DNA from: JAMHWF01 sp048500255
Lineage (GTDB): Bacteria > Pseudomonadota > Gammaproteobacteria > Burkholderiales > Burkholderiaceae_C
DNA: 64,000 bases
Direction: 5' to 3'
NCBI GenBank assembly: GCA_048500255.1
Contig: JASNYH010000001.1
Location: forward strand, 372,001 to 436,000
Position numbers and translations under genes: made by a program. The notes below the pieces were generated by a model, which made no database searches, was not told where the DNA came from, and worked only from the letters and a program-made list of their open reading frames with translations. Positions 54,675 through 64,000 of this stretch are shown in pieces; the stretch's first letter is position 1; the number at the start of each line of letters is the position of its first letter.

Positions 54675-55804
54675 GCACGGGTCTCCCGGGGGTCGACGCG
54701 CATCGGCACGACGCGCACCCGGCGCTCGTGCGCGCGCGTGCGATCCTGCACCGCGCCGGCGAGCTGGCCGCACGCCGCATCGATGTCGTCGCCGCGCGTC
54801 TTGCGCACGGTCGTCACGTAGCCCGCGTCCTGCAGCACCTTGGCGAAGGCCAGCACGCGCTCGCGCGGTGAGCGCTTCAGGCCCGAGGCCGGGAACGGGT
54901 TGAACGGAATCAGGTTGAACTTGCAGGGCACGCCCGCACGCCGCACGCGCTCGACCAGCGCCTGCGCCTGCGCGGGGCCGTCGTTGACGCCGTCGAGCAT
55001 GCAGTACTCGAACGTGACGAAGTCGCGCGGTGCCGCGTCGAGATAGCGCGCGCAGGCGGCGAGCAGTTCGTCGAGCGGGTACTTGCGGTTGATCGGCACG
55101 AGCTCGTCGCGCAGCACGTCGTCGGGAGCGTGCAGCGACACGGCCAGCGCCACCGGGCAGTCCTCGCGCAGGCGGTCGATCATCGGCACGACGCCCGACG
55201 TCGACACCGTGACGCGGCGCCGTGACAGGCCGTAGCCGTGGTCGTCGAGCATCGTGCGCAGCGCGGGCACGAGGGCCGCGTAATTCTGCAGCGGCTCGCC
55301 CATGCCCATCATGACGACGTTCGTGATCGCGCGCTCGCCGTCGGAGAGCTGCAGGCGGCGACGCAGCGTGTGCTCGGCGTGCCAGAGCTGCGCGACGATC
55401 TCGCCCGTCGTCAGGTTGCGGCTGAAGCCCTGGTGCCCGGTCGAGCAGAAGCGGCAGCCGACGGCGCAGCCGGCCTGCGACGACACGCACAGCGTGCCGC
55501 GATCGTCCTCGGGGATGAACACCGTCTCGACAGCGTTGCCTCCCCCCACGTCGAACAGCCACTTGACGGTGCCGTCGGCGGATTCCTGCTGCGACAGCAC
55601 CGGCAGCGCGCGCACCTCGGCGGCGCCGGCGAGCTTGTCGCGCAGCGACTTCGCGAGGTCCGTCATCTGCGCGAAGTCGGCCACGCCGCGCTGGTGGATC
55701 CAGCGGAACAGCTGCGTCGCGCGAAACCGCCGCTCGCCGCGCTCGGCGCACCAGGCGGCGAGCCCGTCGAGGTCGAACTCGAGGAGGTTCGCGAGACGCG
55801 TCAC
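54671..55804 (-). CDS. rlmN: Dual-specificity 23S rRNA/tRNA adenine-C2 methyltransferase RlmN
   Basis: 377 aa radical SAM enzyme making m2A2503 in 23S rRNA and m2A37 in some tRNAs. The cluster motif is C113-x3-C117-x2-C120 in AGCAVGCRFCSTG. The two additional catalytic cysteines expected in the family are C106 in LCVSSQ and the Cys of DDIDAACGQL near the C-terminus. VMMGMGEPLQNY binds SAM. It follows ndk after 14 nt, the usual order. Confidence 0.97.
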   Translation of the reverse strand: MTRLANLLEFDLDGLAAWCAERGERRFRATQLFRWIHQRGVADFAQMTDLAKSLRDKLAGAAEVRALPVLSQQESADGTVKWLFDVGGGNAVETVFIPEDDRGTLCVSSQAGCAVGCRFCSTGHQGFSRNLTTGEIVAQLWHAEHTLRRRLQLSDGERAITNVVMMGMGEPLQNYAALVPALRTMLDDHGYGLSRRRVTVSTSGVVPMIDRLREDCPVALAVSLHAPDDVLRDELVPINRKYPLDELLAACARYLDAAPRDFVTFEYCMLDGVNDGPAQAQALVERVRRAGVPCKFNLIPFNPFPASGLKRSPRERVLAFAKVLQDAGYVTTVRKTRGDDIDAACGQLAGAVQDRTRAHERRVRVVPMRVDPRETRA

Positions 55805-55818
55805 GGGCGTGCGCCGCG

Positions 55819-56244
55819 TCAGCGGCTGTAGACGTTCATGCCCGGGAAGAAGAACGCCACCTCGACGGCCGCCGTCTCGGGGGCATCCGAGCCGTGCACG
55901 GCGTTGGCGTCGATGCTGGCGGCGAAGTCGGCGCGGATCGTTCCCTTCTCGGCCTTCTTCGGATCGGTGGCGCCCATCAGCTCGCGGTTCTTCGCGATCG
56001 CGCCCTCTCCTTCGAGGACCTGGATCATCACCGGGCCCGAAATCATGAAGTCGACCAGATCCTTGAAGAACGGGCGCGCCTTGTGCACGGCATAGAAGGC
56101 CTCGGCCTCGCCGCGCGAGAGATGAGCCATCTTGGCCGCGACGATCTTGAGCCCTGCGCCTTCGAATCGGGCATAGATCTGGCCGATCACGTTCTTCGCG
56201 ACGGCGTCCGGTTTGATGATCGACAGCGTGCGTTCGACCGCCAT
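55819..56244 (-). CDS. ndk: Nucleoside diphosphate kinase
   Basis: 141 aa. It equilibrates NTP and dNTP pools by phosphoryl transfer through H117 in the signature NAVHGSDAPETA. TLSIIKPDAVAKNVIGQIYARFE at the start is conserved. AGGAG precedes the ATG at 56244. It has its own likely promoter in the 98-bp gap from rluB. Confidence 0.98.
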   Translation of the reverse strand: MAVERTLSIIKPDAVAKNVIGQIYARFEGAGLKIVAAKMAHLSRGEAEAFYAVHKARPFFKDLVDFMISGPVMIQVLEGEGAIAKNRELMGATDPKKAEKGTIRADFAASIDANAVHGSDAPETAAVEVAFFFPGMNVYSR

Positions 56245-56286
56245 GGAAAACTCTCCTGAATCAATGACTTGGCAAAAAGACTTGAA

Positions 56287-56292
56287 ATTGTA
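56287..56292 (-). promoter_or_regulatory. Candidate -10 box of ndk
   Basis: TACAAT on the minus strand (56292-56287), 43 nt before the ndk ATG. Just upstream, between rluB and this box, lies a perfect 8-bp hairpin (arms 56315-56322 and 56327-56334) without a U tract, which may help separate the two transcription units. Confidence 0.4.
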
Positions 56293-56342
56293 ATGCGCGT
56301 CGCCGCAGCAACTCGCCGGCAATGCCTTGCCGGCTCACGCGT

Positions 56343-58165
56343 TCAGCGTCCGCGCCGACCGCCGCCGCCGCCGAAGCCTCTACCGCCTCCACCGCCTCCA
56401 CCGCCTCCACCGCCGCGCCCGCCGCGGCTGCCCTTGCGATGGAATGCGTCGGCGCCGATGTAGCCGACCGAGGTCTGCAGCGGATCGGGCTGGCGCGGCT
56501 CGCCCTTCTTGCGCGACTGGCCACCACCACCGCCGCCACTGGCCGGCCGGTTCGGGTTGCCGAAGCCGCTGCCGATGCCGCGCCGGCCGCCGCCTTGCAC
56601 GAAACGGCGATCGAACGTCTGCTCGAGCGGATTCGGAATCGGACCGATGGGGTCGTGATCGTGGTCGTCGTCGACCTCGCGATCGCGCGGAACGGACTGC
56701 GGTTGCTGTTTCTGCTGCTGCGGCCGCGCATCGGGGCCGCGGCCGCCGCGGTTGTTGTTGCCGTGCCCGCCGCTCTGCTGCTGCGCGCCGCCGCCGCCGC
56801 TGGCGAGGCGACGGATCGCTCGCACGTCGTGCTCGTCGAGATCGACCCAGGCGCCGCGGCGCAGGCCGCGCGGCAGCACGACGTTGCCGTAGCGGATGCG
56901 GATCAGCCGGCTCACCGTCAGGCCGACGGCCTCGAACATGCGCCGCACCTCGCGGTTGCGGCCTTCCGTGATGACGACGCGGTACCAGTGGTTGGCGCCG
57001 TCGCCGCCGCCATCGGTGATCGACTTGAAGCTGGCCTCCTGGCCGTCGAGGTCGACGCCCTCGAGCAGCTCTTCGCGCTGCTCGTCGACCAGCGTGCCGA
57101 GTACGCGCACCGCGTACTCGCGCTCGACACCGAAGCGCGGATGCATCAGCTGGTTGGCGAGCTCGCCCGAGTTGGTGAACAGCAGCAGCCCCTCGGTGTT
57201 GATGTCGAGGCGGCCGACCGACTGCCACTTGCCCTGCGCGAGGCGCGGCAGGCCGCGGAACACCGTCGGGCGCTGCTGCGGATCGTCCATCGTCACGACT
57301 TCGCCGACCGGCTTGTGATAGGCAAGGATGCGCGGCGGCGGCGGCGCGATGCGGAACTTGATCGGCTTGCCGTCGACCGCGACGCGGTCGCCGAACGAGA
57401 TGCGCTGGCCGGTGTGCGCCGACTCGCCGTTGACCGTGATGCGGCCGCCGGCGATCAGCTCCTCCATGTCGCGGCGCGAGCCGATGCCGGCCTGCGCCAG
57501 CACCTTGTGCAGCTTGGGCGCGTCGGGCTCGGGCGGCAGCACGCGCTTGGGCGTGGCTGAATCCTCGTCGGCCGGCTCGGCGGCGGGGTCGTCGGCCGCG
57601 GCGGTCTTTGCGGGCACGTCGCCGGCCGCATCGAAGCCGCCCGACAGCACGTCGGCGAACACCTCGCCGGCGTCGACCGGCGCGCGCGGCCGCGCAGCCT
57701 CGGCGTCGCGCGGTGCGCCGTCTTCGCGCTGGCCACGGCGGCGATCGCGCCGCCCGCGACGCCGGCCGCGCTCGCGCGGCGCGTCGCCGGAGGCGTCGCC
57801 GAATACCGCTTCGCCGCCGGGCTCGCCACCCTCGCCGGCCGCGCCAGCGGCTTCCTCGCGCGCGCCGGCGTGGCCTCCCGACTCCGGCGCAGCCGTTGCG
57901 GGCGAAGCCGCCGCGGCGTGAAGCGCGGGCGCCTCCTGCGGCGCCGAGGCTTCGCCGGCCGGTGAATCGGCCGATGCCGCATCGGCCGGGGCGGCGCGAC
58001 GACGGCGCGGGCGCACCGGTGCGGCCGCCTCGGCACCTGCAGCCTCGACTTCGGCCGGCGCCTGCTCCTCCGTCGCGCGCGGTGTGCGGCGCTTGCGCGC
58101 AGGCGCGGCGGCTTCGGCGCGCTCGTCGGAGGGCGGAGTCGGGTCGGCAGGTTTGACGTCGTCGT

Positions 58166-58169
<4 letters not shown>
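56343..58169 (-). CDS. rluB: 23S rRNA pseudouridine synthase RluB/RsuA family, with long disordered extensions
   Basis: 608 aa, about twice the E. coli RluB (291). The enzyme core spans about residues 218-475: S4 domain (PKLHKVLAQAGIGSRRDMEEL), catalytic D322 in VGRLDINTEGLLLF and RNREVRRMFEAVGLTVSRLIRIRYG. Residues 1-217 are low-complexity Ala/Glu/Arg/Pro with a basic cluster RERGRRRGRRDRRR. The C-terminus is Gln- then Gly-rich and ends in a GGGR-type repeat. The tails are probably RNA-binding and disordered. The start overlaps the scpB stop (ATGA). Confidence 0.94.
56380..56412. repeat. 9-bp tandem repeat in the rluB 3' end
   Basis: The unit ACCGCCTCC (plus strand) is repeated about three and a half times, encoding a GGG-rich peptide run at the RluB C-terminus. 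GCC triplet runs flank it. It is the only clear short tandem repeat in the window and is open to length variation by slippage; 9-bp steps would keep the frame. Confidence 0.8.
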
Positions 58170-58960
<791 letters not shown>

Positions 58961-59216
58961 GAACTCTCGGTTCGTCGTTCGCCGTGCGGACACGGCGGTG
59001 TTGTGTGCGGCAGAAACGTTCGTCGCCTCGCGCTGGCGCAGACCACACGCCCGCACCATGGCGCTCAGGGAGGTCGCCCGGCGCCGCGCTCCCCGCGCGG
59101 GCCGCCGTCACGCGGCCTGGAGGGCGCGGCCCGCCACTCGGCTCGGGCTGCTCGGCGCTCGCGGGTCACCCGGCGACGCGCACACGGCTCAGGATCGCGT
59201 GCGGTGCATTGTAGCG
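58961..59216. other. Non-coding interval between scpB and rluD
   Basis: 256 bp with no gene I can support. Only a -10-like TACAAT on the minus strand (59213-59208), just after the rluD stop, stands out; if used it would give scpB a leader of about 240 nt. The rest is GC-rich with no U-tracted hairpin. Confidence 0.5.
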
Positions 59217-60200
59217 TCAGCGTCGCGCCATCAGCTGCGCCCACGCCGCCGCCATGTCGGACGGCAGCGCCGACTCGAAGGCGAGCGGCGCGCCGCCGAT
59301 CGGATGGCGCAGCGCGAGGCGCGCCGCGTGCAGCGCCTGGCGCGTCATGCCGAGCGCCGGCGCGCCGCCGTACAGCGCGTCGGCCACCAGCGGATGACCG
59401 CGCGACGCCAGGTGCACGCGGATCTGGTGAGTGCGCCCGGTGTGCAGTGTGCAGCGCAGCGCGCACAGGCCGCCGGCCGCCGCCAGCTGCTCGACGTCGG
59501 TGCGCGCCGGCTTGCCGCCGGCAACGACGGCCATGCGCACGCGCGAGCGCGGATCACGGCCGACCGGCGCGTCGATGCGCAGCGGCGACACGGCCAGCGC
59601 GCCGTGCGCCAGCGCGAGGTAGCTGCGCTGCACCTCGCGCGCGGCGATGGCGCGTACCAGTGCCGTCACGGCCTCGAGCGTCTTGCCGACGACCATCAGC
59701 CCCGACGTGTCCTTGTCGAGCCGGTGCACGATGCCCGCGCGCGGCAGCACCGCCGCGCCGGCGTGGTGGGCGAGCAGGCCGTTGAGCAGCGTGCCCGACC
59801 AGTTGCCGGCCGCCGGGTGGACGACGAGGCCTGCGGGCTTGTCGACGACGAGCACATGCTCGTCTTCGTGGACGATGGCCAGCGCCATCGGCTCGGCGCG
59901 GAACGCTCGGCTCTCGGCCGTCGGCATCAGCTCGACGTCGATGCGCTGGCCGGCGCGCAGGCGGCGCGCCGGCGTCGTCTGCAGCGCGCCGTCGACGCGC
60001 ACGTGGCCGCGCGCGATCAGCGACTGCAGGTGGCTGCGCGAGAACTCGCCGGCGAGCACGACCAGCAGCTTGTCGAGGCGCTCGCCGTGGCCGTCGGCGT
60101 CGACGAGCGTGGTGCGACGCTCGACGTCGGCATCGGCCAGCGCATCGACGGCATCGTCGACGTCGGCGGCGACACCGTCCGGCGCAGCGCTGTCGTGCAT
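59217..60200 (-). CDS. rluD: 23S rRNA pseudouridine synthase RluD (RluA family)
   Basis: 327 aa. An S4 domain (about 38-95, GERLDKLLVVLAGEFSRSHLQ) is followed by the RluA catalytic domain with D162 in VHRLDKDTSGLMVV, and HTGRTHQIRVHLASRGHPLVAD. RluD makes the pseudouridines of helix 69. An acidic N-terminal extension of about 25 residues precedes the S4 domain. It is divergent from bamD, the classical rluD/bamD neighbourhood. Confidence 0.96.
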   Translation of the reverse strand: MHDSAAPDGVAADVDDAVDALADADVERRTTLVDADGHGERLDKLLVVLAGEFSRSHLQSLIARGHVRVDGALQTTPARRLRAGQRIDVELMPTAESRAFRAEPMALAIVHEDEHVLVVDKPAGLVVHPAAGNWSGTLLNGLLAHHAGAAVLPRAGIVHRLDKDTSGLMVVGKTLEAVTALVRAIAAREVQRSYLALAHGALAVSPLRIDAPVGRDPRSRVRMAVVAGGKPARTDVEQLAAAGGLCALRCTLHTGRTHQIRVHLASRGHPLVADALYGGAPALGMTRQALHAARLALRHPIGGAPLAFESALPSDMAAAWAQLMARR

Positions 60201-60211
60201 CGGGCGCTACC

Positions 60212-60217
60212 TATAAT
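60212..60217 (+). promoter_or_regulatory. -10 box of bamD
   Basis: TATAAT, the exact sigma-70 consensus, in the 61-bp divergent gap between rluD and bamD, predicting a leader of about 38 nt. The -35 is weak. Exact TATAAT is rare in DNA this GC-rich, which adds weight. Confidence 0.5.
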
Positions 60218-60261
60218 CCCCGATCGATTGCGCCCCCGGGCCGGCGGTCCGGCTTCCTCCG

Positions 60262-61086
60262 ATGAGCGTCCTGCACTCCCTGCCCTTCCTCGGCCGCGCG
60301 ACGCGGCTCGCGACGGCACTGCCGCTGGCGGCGCTGCTGCTCGCGGCCTGCGCATCGAAGTCGGTGGACAACACGGCGAACATGTCGGTCGAGAAGATCT
60401 ACCAGGAGGCCAAGGAGGAGTCGACGAGCGGCAACTGGGAACGGGCCGCGAAACTGTACGAGAAACTCGAGGGCCGCGCCGCCGGCACGATGCTCGCGCA
60501 GCAGGCGCAGCTCGATCTCGCCTACGTGCACTGGCGCGCCAACGAGCGCGCGCAGGCGCTGGCGACGCTCGATCGCTTTCTCAAGCTGCACCCGACGAGC
60601 CCGGCGGCCGACTATGCGCTCTACCTCAAGGGCCTGGTCAACTTCAACGACAACCTCGGCCTGTTCGGCAGCTTCACCAATCAGGACCTGTCGGAGCGCG
60701 ACCAGCAGGCCGCGCGCGACGCCTACCAGGCGTTCCGCCAGCTCGTCGATCGCTTCCCCGATTCGACGTATGCGCCCGACTCGCAGCTGCGCATGAACTA
60801 CATCGTCAACTCGCTGGCCAACTACGAGGTGCACGTGGCGCGCTACTACTACCGCCGCGGCGCCTGGGTCGCCGCGGCGAACCGAGCGCAGAAGGCGGTG
60901 CAGGAGTTCCAGCAGTCGCCGGCGACGGAGGAGGCGCTGTTCATCCTGGCGCGCAGCTACGACCGGCTCGGGCTCGAGCAACTGCGCGACGACGCCGAGC
61001 GCGTGCTGCGGCTGAACTATCCCGACAGCGCCTACCTGGCAGGCGGCGTGCAGGCGCGCGACAAGCCCTGGTGGCAGCTCTGGTGA
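60262..61086 (+). CDS. bamD: Outer membrane assembly lipoprotein BamD
   Basis: 274 aa. The lipobox is LAAC with acylated Cys30 after a hydrophobic signal (ALPLAALLLAAC). Five TPRs follow; conserved stretches are YQEAKEESTSGNWERAAKLYEKLE, FLKLHPTSPAADYALYLKGL and ARYYYRRGAWVAAANRAQKA. BamD is the essential lipoprotein partner of BamA. Its C-terminus WWQLW is aromatic. It converges on the helicase gene. Confidence 0.96.
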   Translation: MSVLHSLPFLGRATRLATALPLAALLLAACASKSVDNTANMSVEKIYQEAKEESTSGNWERAAKLYEKLEGRAAGTMLAQQAQLDLAYVHWRANERAQALATLDRFLKLHPTSPAADYALYLKGLVNFNDNLGLFGSFTNQDLSERDQQAARDAYQAFRQLVDRFPDSTYAPDSQLRMNYIVNSLANYEVHVARYYYRRGAWVAAANRAQKAVQEFQQSPATEEALFILARSYDRLGLEQLRDDAERVLRLNYPDSAYLAGGVQARDKPWWQLW

Positions 61087-61089
61087 GCG

Positions 61090-61109
61090 CCGGTGCGGCC
61101 GCGCACCGG
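61090..61109. terminator. Hairpin between convergent bamD and helicase genes
   Basis: CCGGTGCG (61090-61097), loop GCCG, CGCACCGG (61102-61109): an 8-bp perfect stem immediately after the bamD stop, in a 46-bp convergent gap. It has no U tract, so it may stabilise 3' ends rather than terminate on its own. Confidence 0.4.
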
Positions 61110-61132
61110 GCGCGCGCCGTCGGCGGCGTCGC

Positions 61133-63142
61133 TCACGAGGCGCGCACGAGCGTCAGTTCGTGCAGCCAGGCCAGCGCGGCGTCTTCGTCGTCGAGCGCCG
61201 GCATCGGCGGCAGCGCAGCGCGCAGGCGCCGGCCGTAGCCCATCGCCGCCATGCGCGGATCGCACACGACGAGCAGGCCGCGGTCGCTCTCGGTGCGGAT
61301 CAGCCGGCCGGCGCCCTGCTTCAGCGACACGGCGGCCTCGGCGACGAAGTAGTCGTTGAAGGCGCTGCGGCCTTCGGCCTCGAGGCGGCGCGAGCGCGCC
61401 TCGACGAGCGGATCGTTGGGCGGCGGGAACGGCAGCTTGTCGATCAGCACGCACTGCAGCGCGTCGCCGGGAACGTCGACGCCCTCCCAGAAGCTCTGCG
61501 AGCCCACCAGCACGGCGCGCGGGTCGGCGAGGAACTGCTGCATCAGCGCGCGCTTCGACGCCGTGCCCTGCACGAGCACAGCGAGCTCGTCGCCGCCGGC
61601 GGCGAAGTCGTCACGCAGCGCGCCGCCGATCGTCTGCAGCGCACGCAGCGTCGTCGTCAGCACGAAGGTGCGCCCGCCGAGGGCGCGCGCACAGCGCGCC
61701 GCCAGCCGCGCCACCGCGTCGGCATGGCCGGCTTCGGCCGGCTTCGGAAAGCGCCTCGGTACGTACAGCCGCGCATGCGCCGCATAGTCGAACGGGCTGC
61801 CGACGCGCAGCGTCGTCGCGTCGTCGAGACCGGCCGGCTCGGTGAACCAGCGCAGGCGTTCGTCGTCGCCGAGCGTCGCCGACGTGAACACCCAGGCCTT
61901 GCCGCCGCCGGCCATCTGCTGGCGCAGCGCGTCGCGGATGTCGAGCGGCGATTCGACCAGCCGCGCCTGCTGCGGCGAGAGGTCGATCCAGCGCACGCGC
62001 CCGGGCGGCGCCGCCTCGGCGAAGCGCCGCGCCAGTTCGCCCAGCCGCGCCGCGCGCTCTGCGAGCTTGACGAAATCGGGCGCCAGCTCGCTGACGGTGT
62101 CGAGCCCCGCGACGGCGCGCGCGCAGGCATCGGCGACGCCGGTCAGCGCGTCGCCGAACGCGGCGTCGCCGGCGCGCTCGTCCCAGCGCAGGCGCAGCGT
62201 GCCGCGCAGCTCGCGCCGCGCGCCGGCGGCGGCAAGCCGCAATTCGCGCGCCGCGAGCTCGACGCGTGCCGCGAGCTCCTGCCACGGCAGCAACCCGCGC
62301 GCGAGCTGCAGCCCGGCGGCCAGCACGTCGCGCGCGAAGTCGATCAGCTGCGCCGAGCCGAGCGCATGGCCGAGGAACTGCACGCCGGCCTCGGCGAGCT
62401 GGTGAGCCTCGTCGAACACGGCCAGCTCGACGCTGGGCAGCAGCTCGGCGACGCCGCTGTCGCGCAGCGCCATATCGGCGAAGAACAGGTGGTGGTTGAC
62501 GACGACGAGGTCGGCCGCCATCGCGTCGCGGCGCGCGCGCATCACGTGGCAGTCGCGGTAGTCGGGGCAGTCGCTGCCGAGGCAGTTCTCGCGCGTCGAC
62601 GTGACGAGCGGGATCACGGCCGAGCGCTCGTCGAGCCCTTCGAGCTCGGCCAGGTCGCCCGATACCGTCGACAGCGACCACTGCTCGATCTTCGCCAGCG
62701 TGCGCAGCGCGCCGCGGTCGGGCAGCTGCGCCGACTGGCGTGCCTGCGTCAGCCGGTGGCGGCACAGATAGCTGGCGCGCCCCTTGAGCAGCGCCACGGC
62801 GACGGGCACCTGCAGCGCGTCGCGCAGGCGCGGCAGGTCGCGCAGATAGAGCTGGTCCTGCAGCGTCTTGGTGGCCGTGCTGACGAGCACGCGCGCGCCC
62901 GACAGCAGCGCCGGCACGAGGTAGGCGAAGGTCTTACCGATGCCCGTGCCTGCCTCGGCGACGAGCGCATCGCGCGCCTCGATGGCGCGCGCCACCGCCA
63001 GCGCCAGCGCGAGCTGCGACGCGCGCTCGACGTAGCGCTCGTCGGCGCGCGCCAGCTCGCCGTCGGCAGCGAATGCGGCGCGCACGCGCCGCTCGAGCAG
63101 GCTGTCGGCGATCGCGATCTCGGCGGCGGGCGCGCCCGTCAT
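61133..63142 (-). CDS. dinG: ATP-dependent DNA helicase, DinG/YoaA family (XPD-like, Fe-S)
   Basis: 669 aa superfamily 2 5'-3' helicase. Walker A is AGTGIGKT (64-71) and the DEAH box is at 244-247. Four cysteines C127, C187, C192 and C198 form the family's [4Fe-4S] cluster domain. The C-terminal motor half contains VLVGSQSFWEGVDVPGD and QGAGRLIRTESDRG (motif VI). DinG/YoaA enzymes unwind D-loops, R-loops and gapped forks. DinG versus YoaA cannot be settled by eye. The start overlaps the small DUF465 gene by 4 nt. Confidence 0.93.
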   Translation of the reverse strand: MTGAPAAEIAIADSLLERRVRAAFAADGELARADERYVERASQLALALAVARAIEARDALVAEAGTGIGKTFAYLVPALLSGARVLVSTATKTLQDQLYLRDLPRLRDALQVPVAVALLKGRASYLCRHRLTQARQSAQLPDRGALRTLAKIEQWSLSTVSGDLAELEGLDERSAVIPLVTSTRENCLGSDCPDYRDCHVMRARRDAMAADLVVVNHHLFFADMALRDSGVAELLPSVELAVFDEAHQLAEAGVQFLGHALGSAQLIDFARDVLAAGLQLARGLLPWQELAARVELAARELRLAAAGARRELRGTLRLRWDERAGDAAFGDALTGVADACARAVAGLDTVSELAPDFVKLAERAARLGELARRFAEAAPPGRVRWIDLSPQQARLVESPLDIRDALRQQMAGGGKAWVFTSATLGDDERLRWFTEPAGLDDATTLRVGSPFDYAAHARLYVPRRFPKPAEAGHADAVARLAARCARALGGRTFVLTTTLRALQTIGGALRDDFAAGGDELAVLVQGTASKRALMQQFLADPRAVLVGSQSFWEGVDVPGDALQCVLIDKLPFPPPNDPLVEARSRRLEAEGRSAFNDYFVAEAAVSLKQGAGRLIRTESDRGLLVVCDPRMAAMGYGRRLRAALPPMPALDDEDAALAWLHELTLVRAS

Positions 63143-63342
63143 GCGGGCTCGGGCGGCTCGATCTGCAGCTCGAGCGAGACGATCTGGTCGCGCAGCAGCA
63201 GGCGGCGCTTCTTCATGCGCCGCAGCGCCAGTTCGTCGGCCGGTCGCTCGCGCGACGCCTGGTCGATCAGGTTGTCGAGATCGGCATGCTCGATGCGCAG
63301 TTCGATCAGACGGCGCTGCGGCGAGTGCAGGTTTTCTTCCAT
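63139..63342 (-). CDS. Small YdcH-like protein (DUF465)
   Basis: 67 aa from ATG 63342; an alternative in-frame ATG lies at 63375. It is a highly charged helical hairpin: RRLIELRIEHADLDNLIDQA, then LALRRMKKRRLLLRDQIVSLE. This is the DUF465 signature (HxxLdxxI ... LKkxKLxlKDxI). The function of the family is unknown. It is translationally coupled to the helicase by an ATGA overlap. Confidence 0.88.
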   Translation of the reverse strand: MEENLHSPQRRLIELRIEHADLDNLIDQASRERPADELALRRMKKRRLLLRDQIVSLELQIEPPEPA

Positions 63343-63447
63343 CGGGCGCGGCGGCGCGGACTCGCCCTTCTGCATAGATGCCGCGCGACGGCGCGCGGAG
63401 CAGCGACTAATGCACGCACAAAATCGCAGGACGGTCCTGCCGCGACG

Positions 63448-63455
63448 ATTATAGT
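63448..63455. promoter_or_regulatory. Overlapping -10 elements between DUF465 and PP2C genes
   Basis: On the minus strand TATAAT (63453-63448) could drive the DUF465-helicase pair with a leader of about 100 nt. On the plus strand the same bases read TTATAG/TATAGT only 9-14 nt before the phosphatase ATG, so any transcript from there would be nearly leaderless. Both cannot be occupied together. Confidence 0.4.
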
Positions 63456-63463
63456 TTTCGACC

Positions 63464-64000
63464 ATGCCCCCTCCCACCTCCGGCTACCGCCTGACTGCCG
63501 CCACCGGCCTGCACCGCGGCGACCGCGCCTACCAGCAGGACCAGGTGCAGATCCTCGCTCATCGCAGCGTGCCGGGCTGCGCCCTCGGCGTGCTCGCCGA
63601 CGGCATGGGCGGCAAGAGCGGCGGCCGCAAGGCGGCCGACCAGGTCATCCTGACGGCGCGCCAGCTCTTCGAGCGCCATGCGCCGAGCCAGGACAGAGCC
63701 GAAGACACGCTCAAGCAGATCGTGCTCGAGGCGCACCTGATGATCAAGCTGACGGCGATCACCGCCGAGGAGGAGCCGCACAGCACGGTCGCCGCGTTCC
63801 TCATCGGCCCGACGCGCGAGTGCGACGTCATCCATGCCGGCGACTCGCGCGTCTATCACTTCCGCGGCGCGCAGATGGTGTCGCGCACCATCGACCACTC
63901 CTACGTGCAGCGCCTGATCGACGAAGGCCAGATCACGGAGGACGAGGCCAACACGCACGCGCAGTCCAACCTGCTGACGGGCTGCCTGGGCACGCAGCAG
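63464..64000 (+). CDS. PP2C-type Ser/Thr protein phosphatase (partial, C-terminus beyond window)
   Basis: The first 179 codons of a PPM/PP2C phosphatase. Metal-binding aspartates are visible: D20 in RGDRAYQQD (a variant of the usual RxxNxD), D46 in LADGMGGKSGG, and HAGDSRVYHFRG later. The family runs to about 240-300 aa, and the final DN motif is off the window. No partner kinase is visible here. It is divergent from the DUF465 gene with a 121-bp gap. Confidence 0.9.
   Translation, partial: MPPPTSGYRLTAATGLHRGDRAYQQDQVQILAHRSVPGCALGVLADGMGGKSGGRKAADQVILTARQLFERHAPSQDRAEDTLKQIVLEAHLMIKLTAITAEEEPHSTVAAFLIGPTRECDVIHAGDSRVYHFRGAQMVSRTIDHSYVQRLIDEGQITEDEANTHAQSNLLTGCLGTQQ

Noticed and set aside
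58961..59059. N-terminal extension of ScpB by 33 residues
   Set aside because: The extension has no ScpB similarity and lacks a ribosome-binding site, whereas ATG 58960 has GAGAG and the conserved MDTLDAKRVLETALL start.

Overview
The window is a stretch of chromosomal core genome from a high-GC betaproteobacterium. The gene orders pepA-holC, rpsB-tsf-pyrH-frr-uppS-cdsA-dxr-rseP-bamA-skp-lpxD-fabZ-lpxA-lpxB-rnhB and rlmN-pilW-rodZ-ispG-hisS-yfgM-bamB-der-hfq-hflX-hflK-hflC-yjeT-hisZ-purA are those of Burkholderiales. A Rubrivivax/Leptothrix-type member is a guess. I see 61 protein genes, two of them cut by the window edges (holC at the left, a PP2C phosphatase at the right), plus the small SRP RNA and one tRNA-Leu(CAG). 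I see no insertion sequence, prophage, CRISPR array or integrase.

Left part (1-19.4 kb). holC/pepA run leftward, divergent from lptF-lptG-cbiX-cysB-aminotransferase (LPS export, siroheme and sulfur metabolism). A FimV-family gene follows, interrupted by an apparent one-base frameshift. Next is an accessory acyl-CoA operon: crotonase, histidine phosphatase, Crp/Fnr regulator, APH-type kinase and ACAD10/11-type acyl-CoA dehydrogenase. The pairing of kinase and dehydrogenase resembles the phosphorylation/elimination route for 4-hydroxyacyl-CoAs. An uncharacterised protein, a Nu-class GST, a class V aminotransferase, ffs, and the divergent ppsA/ppsR pair complete this part.

Middle (19.4-39.9 kb). 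A tightly packed 16-gene leftward block runs from rpsB to a SpoU methyltransferase. It combines translation factors, UMP kinase, undecaprenyl-PP and CDP-diacylglycerol synthesis, MEP isoprenoid synthesis, RseP, BamA/Skp and lipid A synthesis. Many junctions are ATGA, TGATG or 1-nt gaps, suggesting translational coupling. An intrinsic terminator/attenuator sits between rpsB and tsf. Rightward from rpsB lie a DadA-like oxidoreductase and the bifunctional NAD(P)HX repair enzyme, which converges on rnr. tRNA-Leu follows, with two tandem GC-rich hairpins.

Right part (40-64 kb). A second long leftward series runs from scpB-rluB-ndk through rlmN, pilW, rodZ, ispG, hisS, yfgM, bamB, der, hfq, hflXKC, yjeT and hisZ to purA and a phosphoribosyltransferase. 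Near the right end rluD is divergent from bamD, bamD converges on a DinG/YoaA helicase with a small DUF465 protein, and a PP2C phosphatase enters from the edge. BamA, BamB and BamD are therefore all encoded here, in three separate transcription units.
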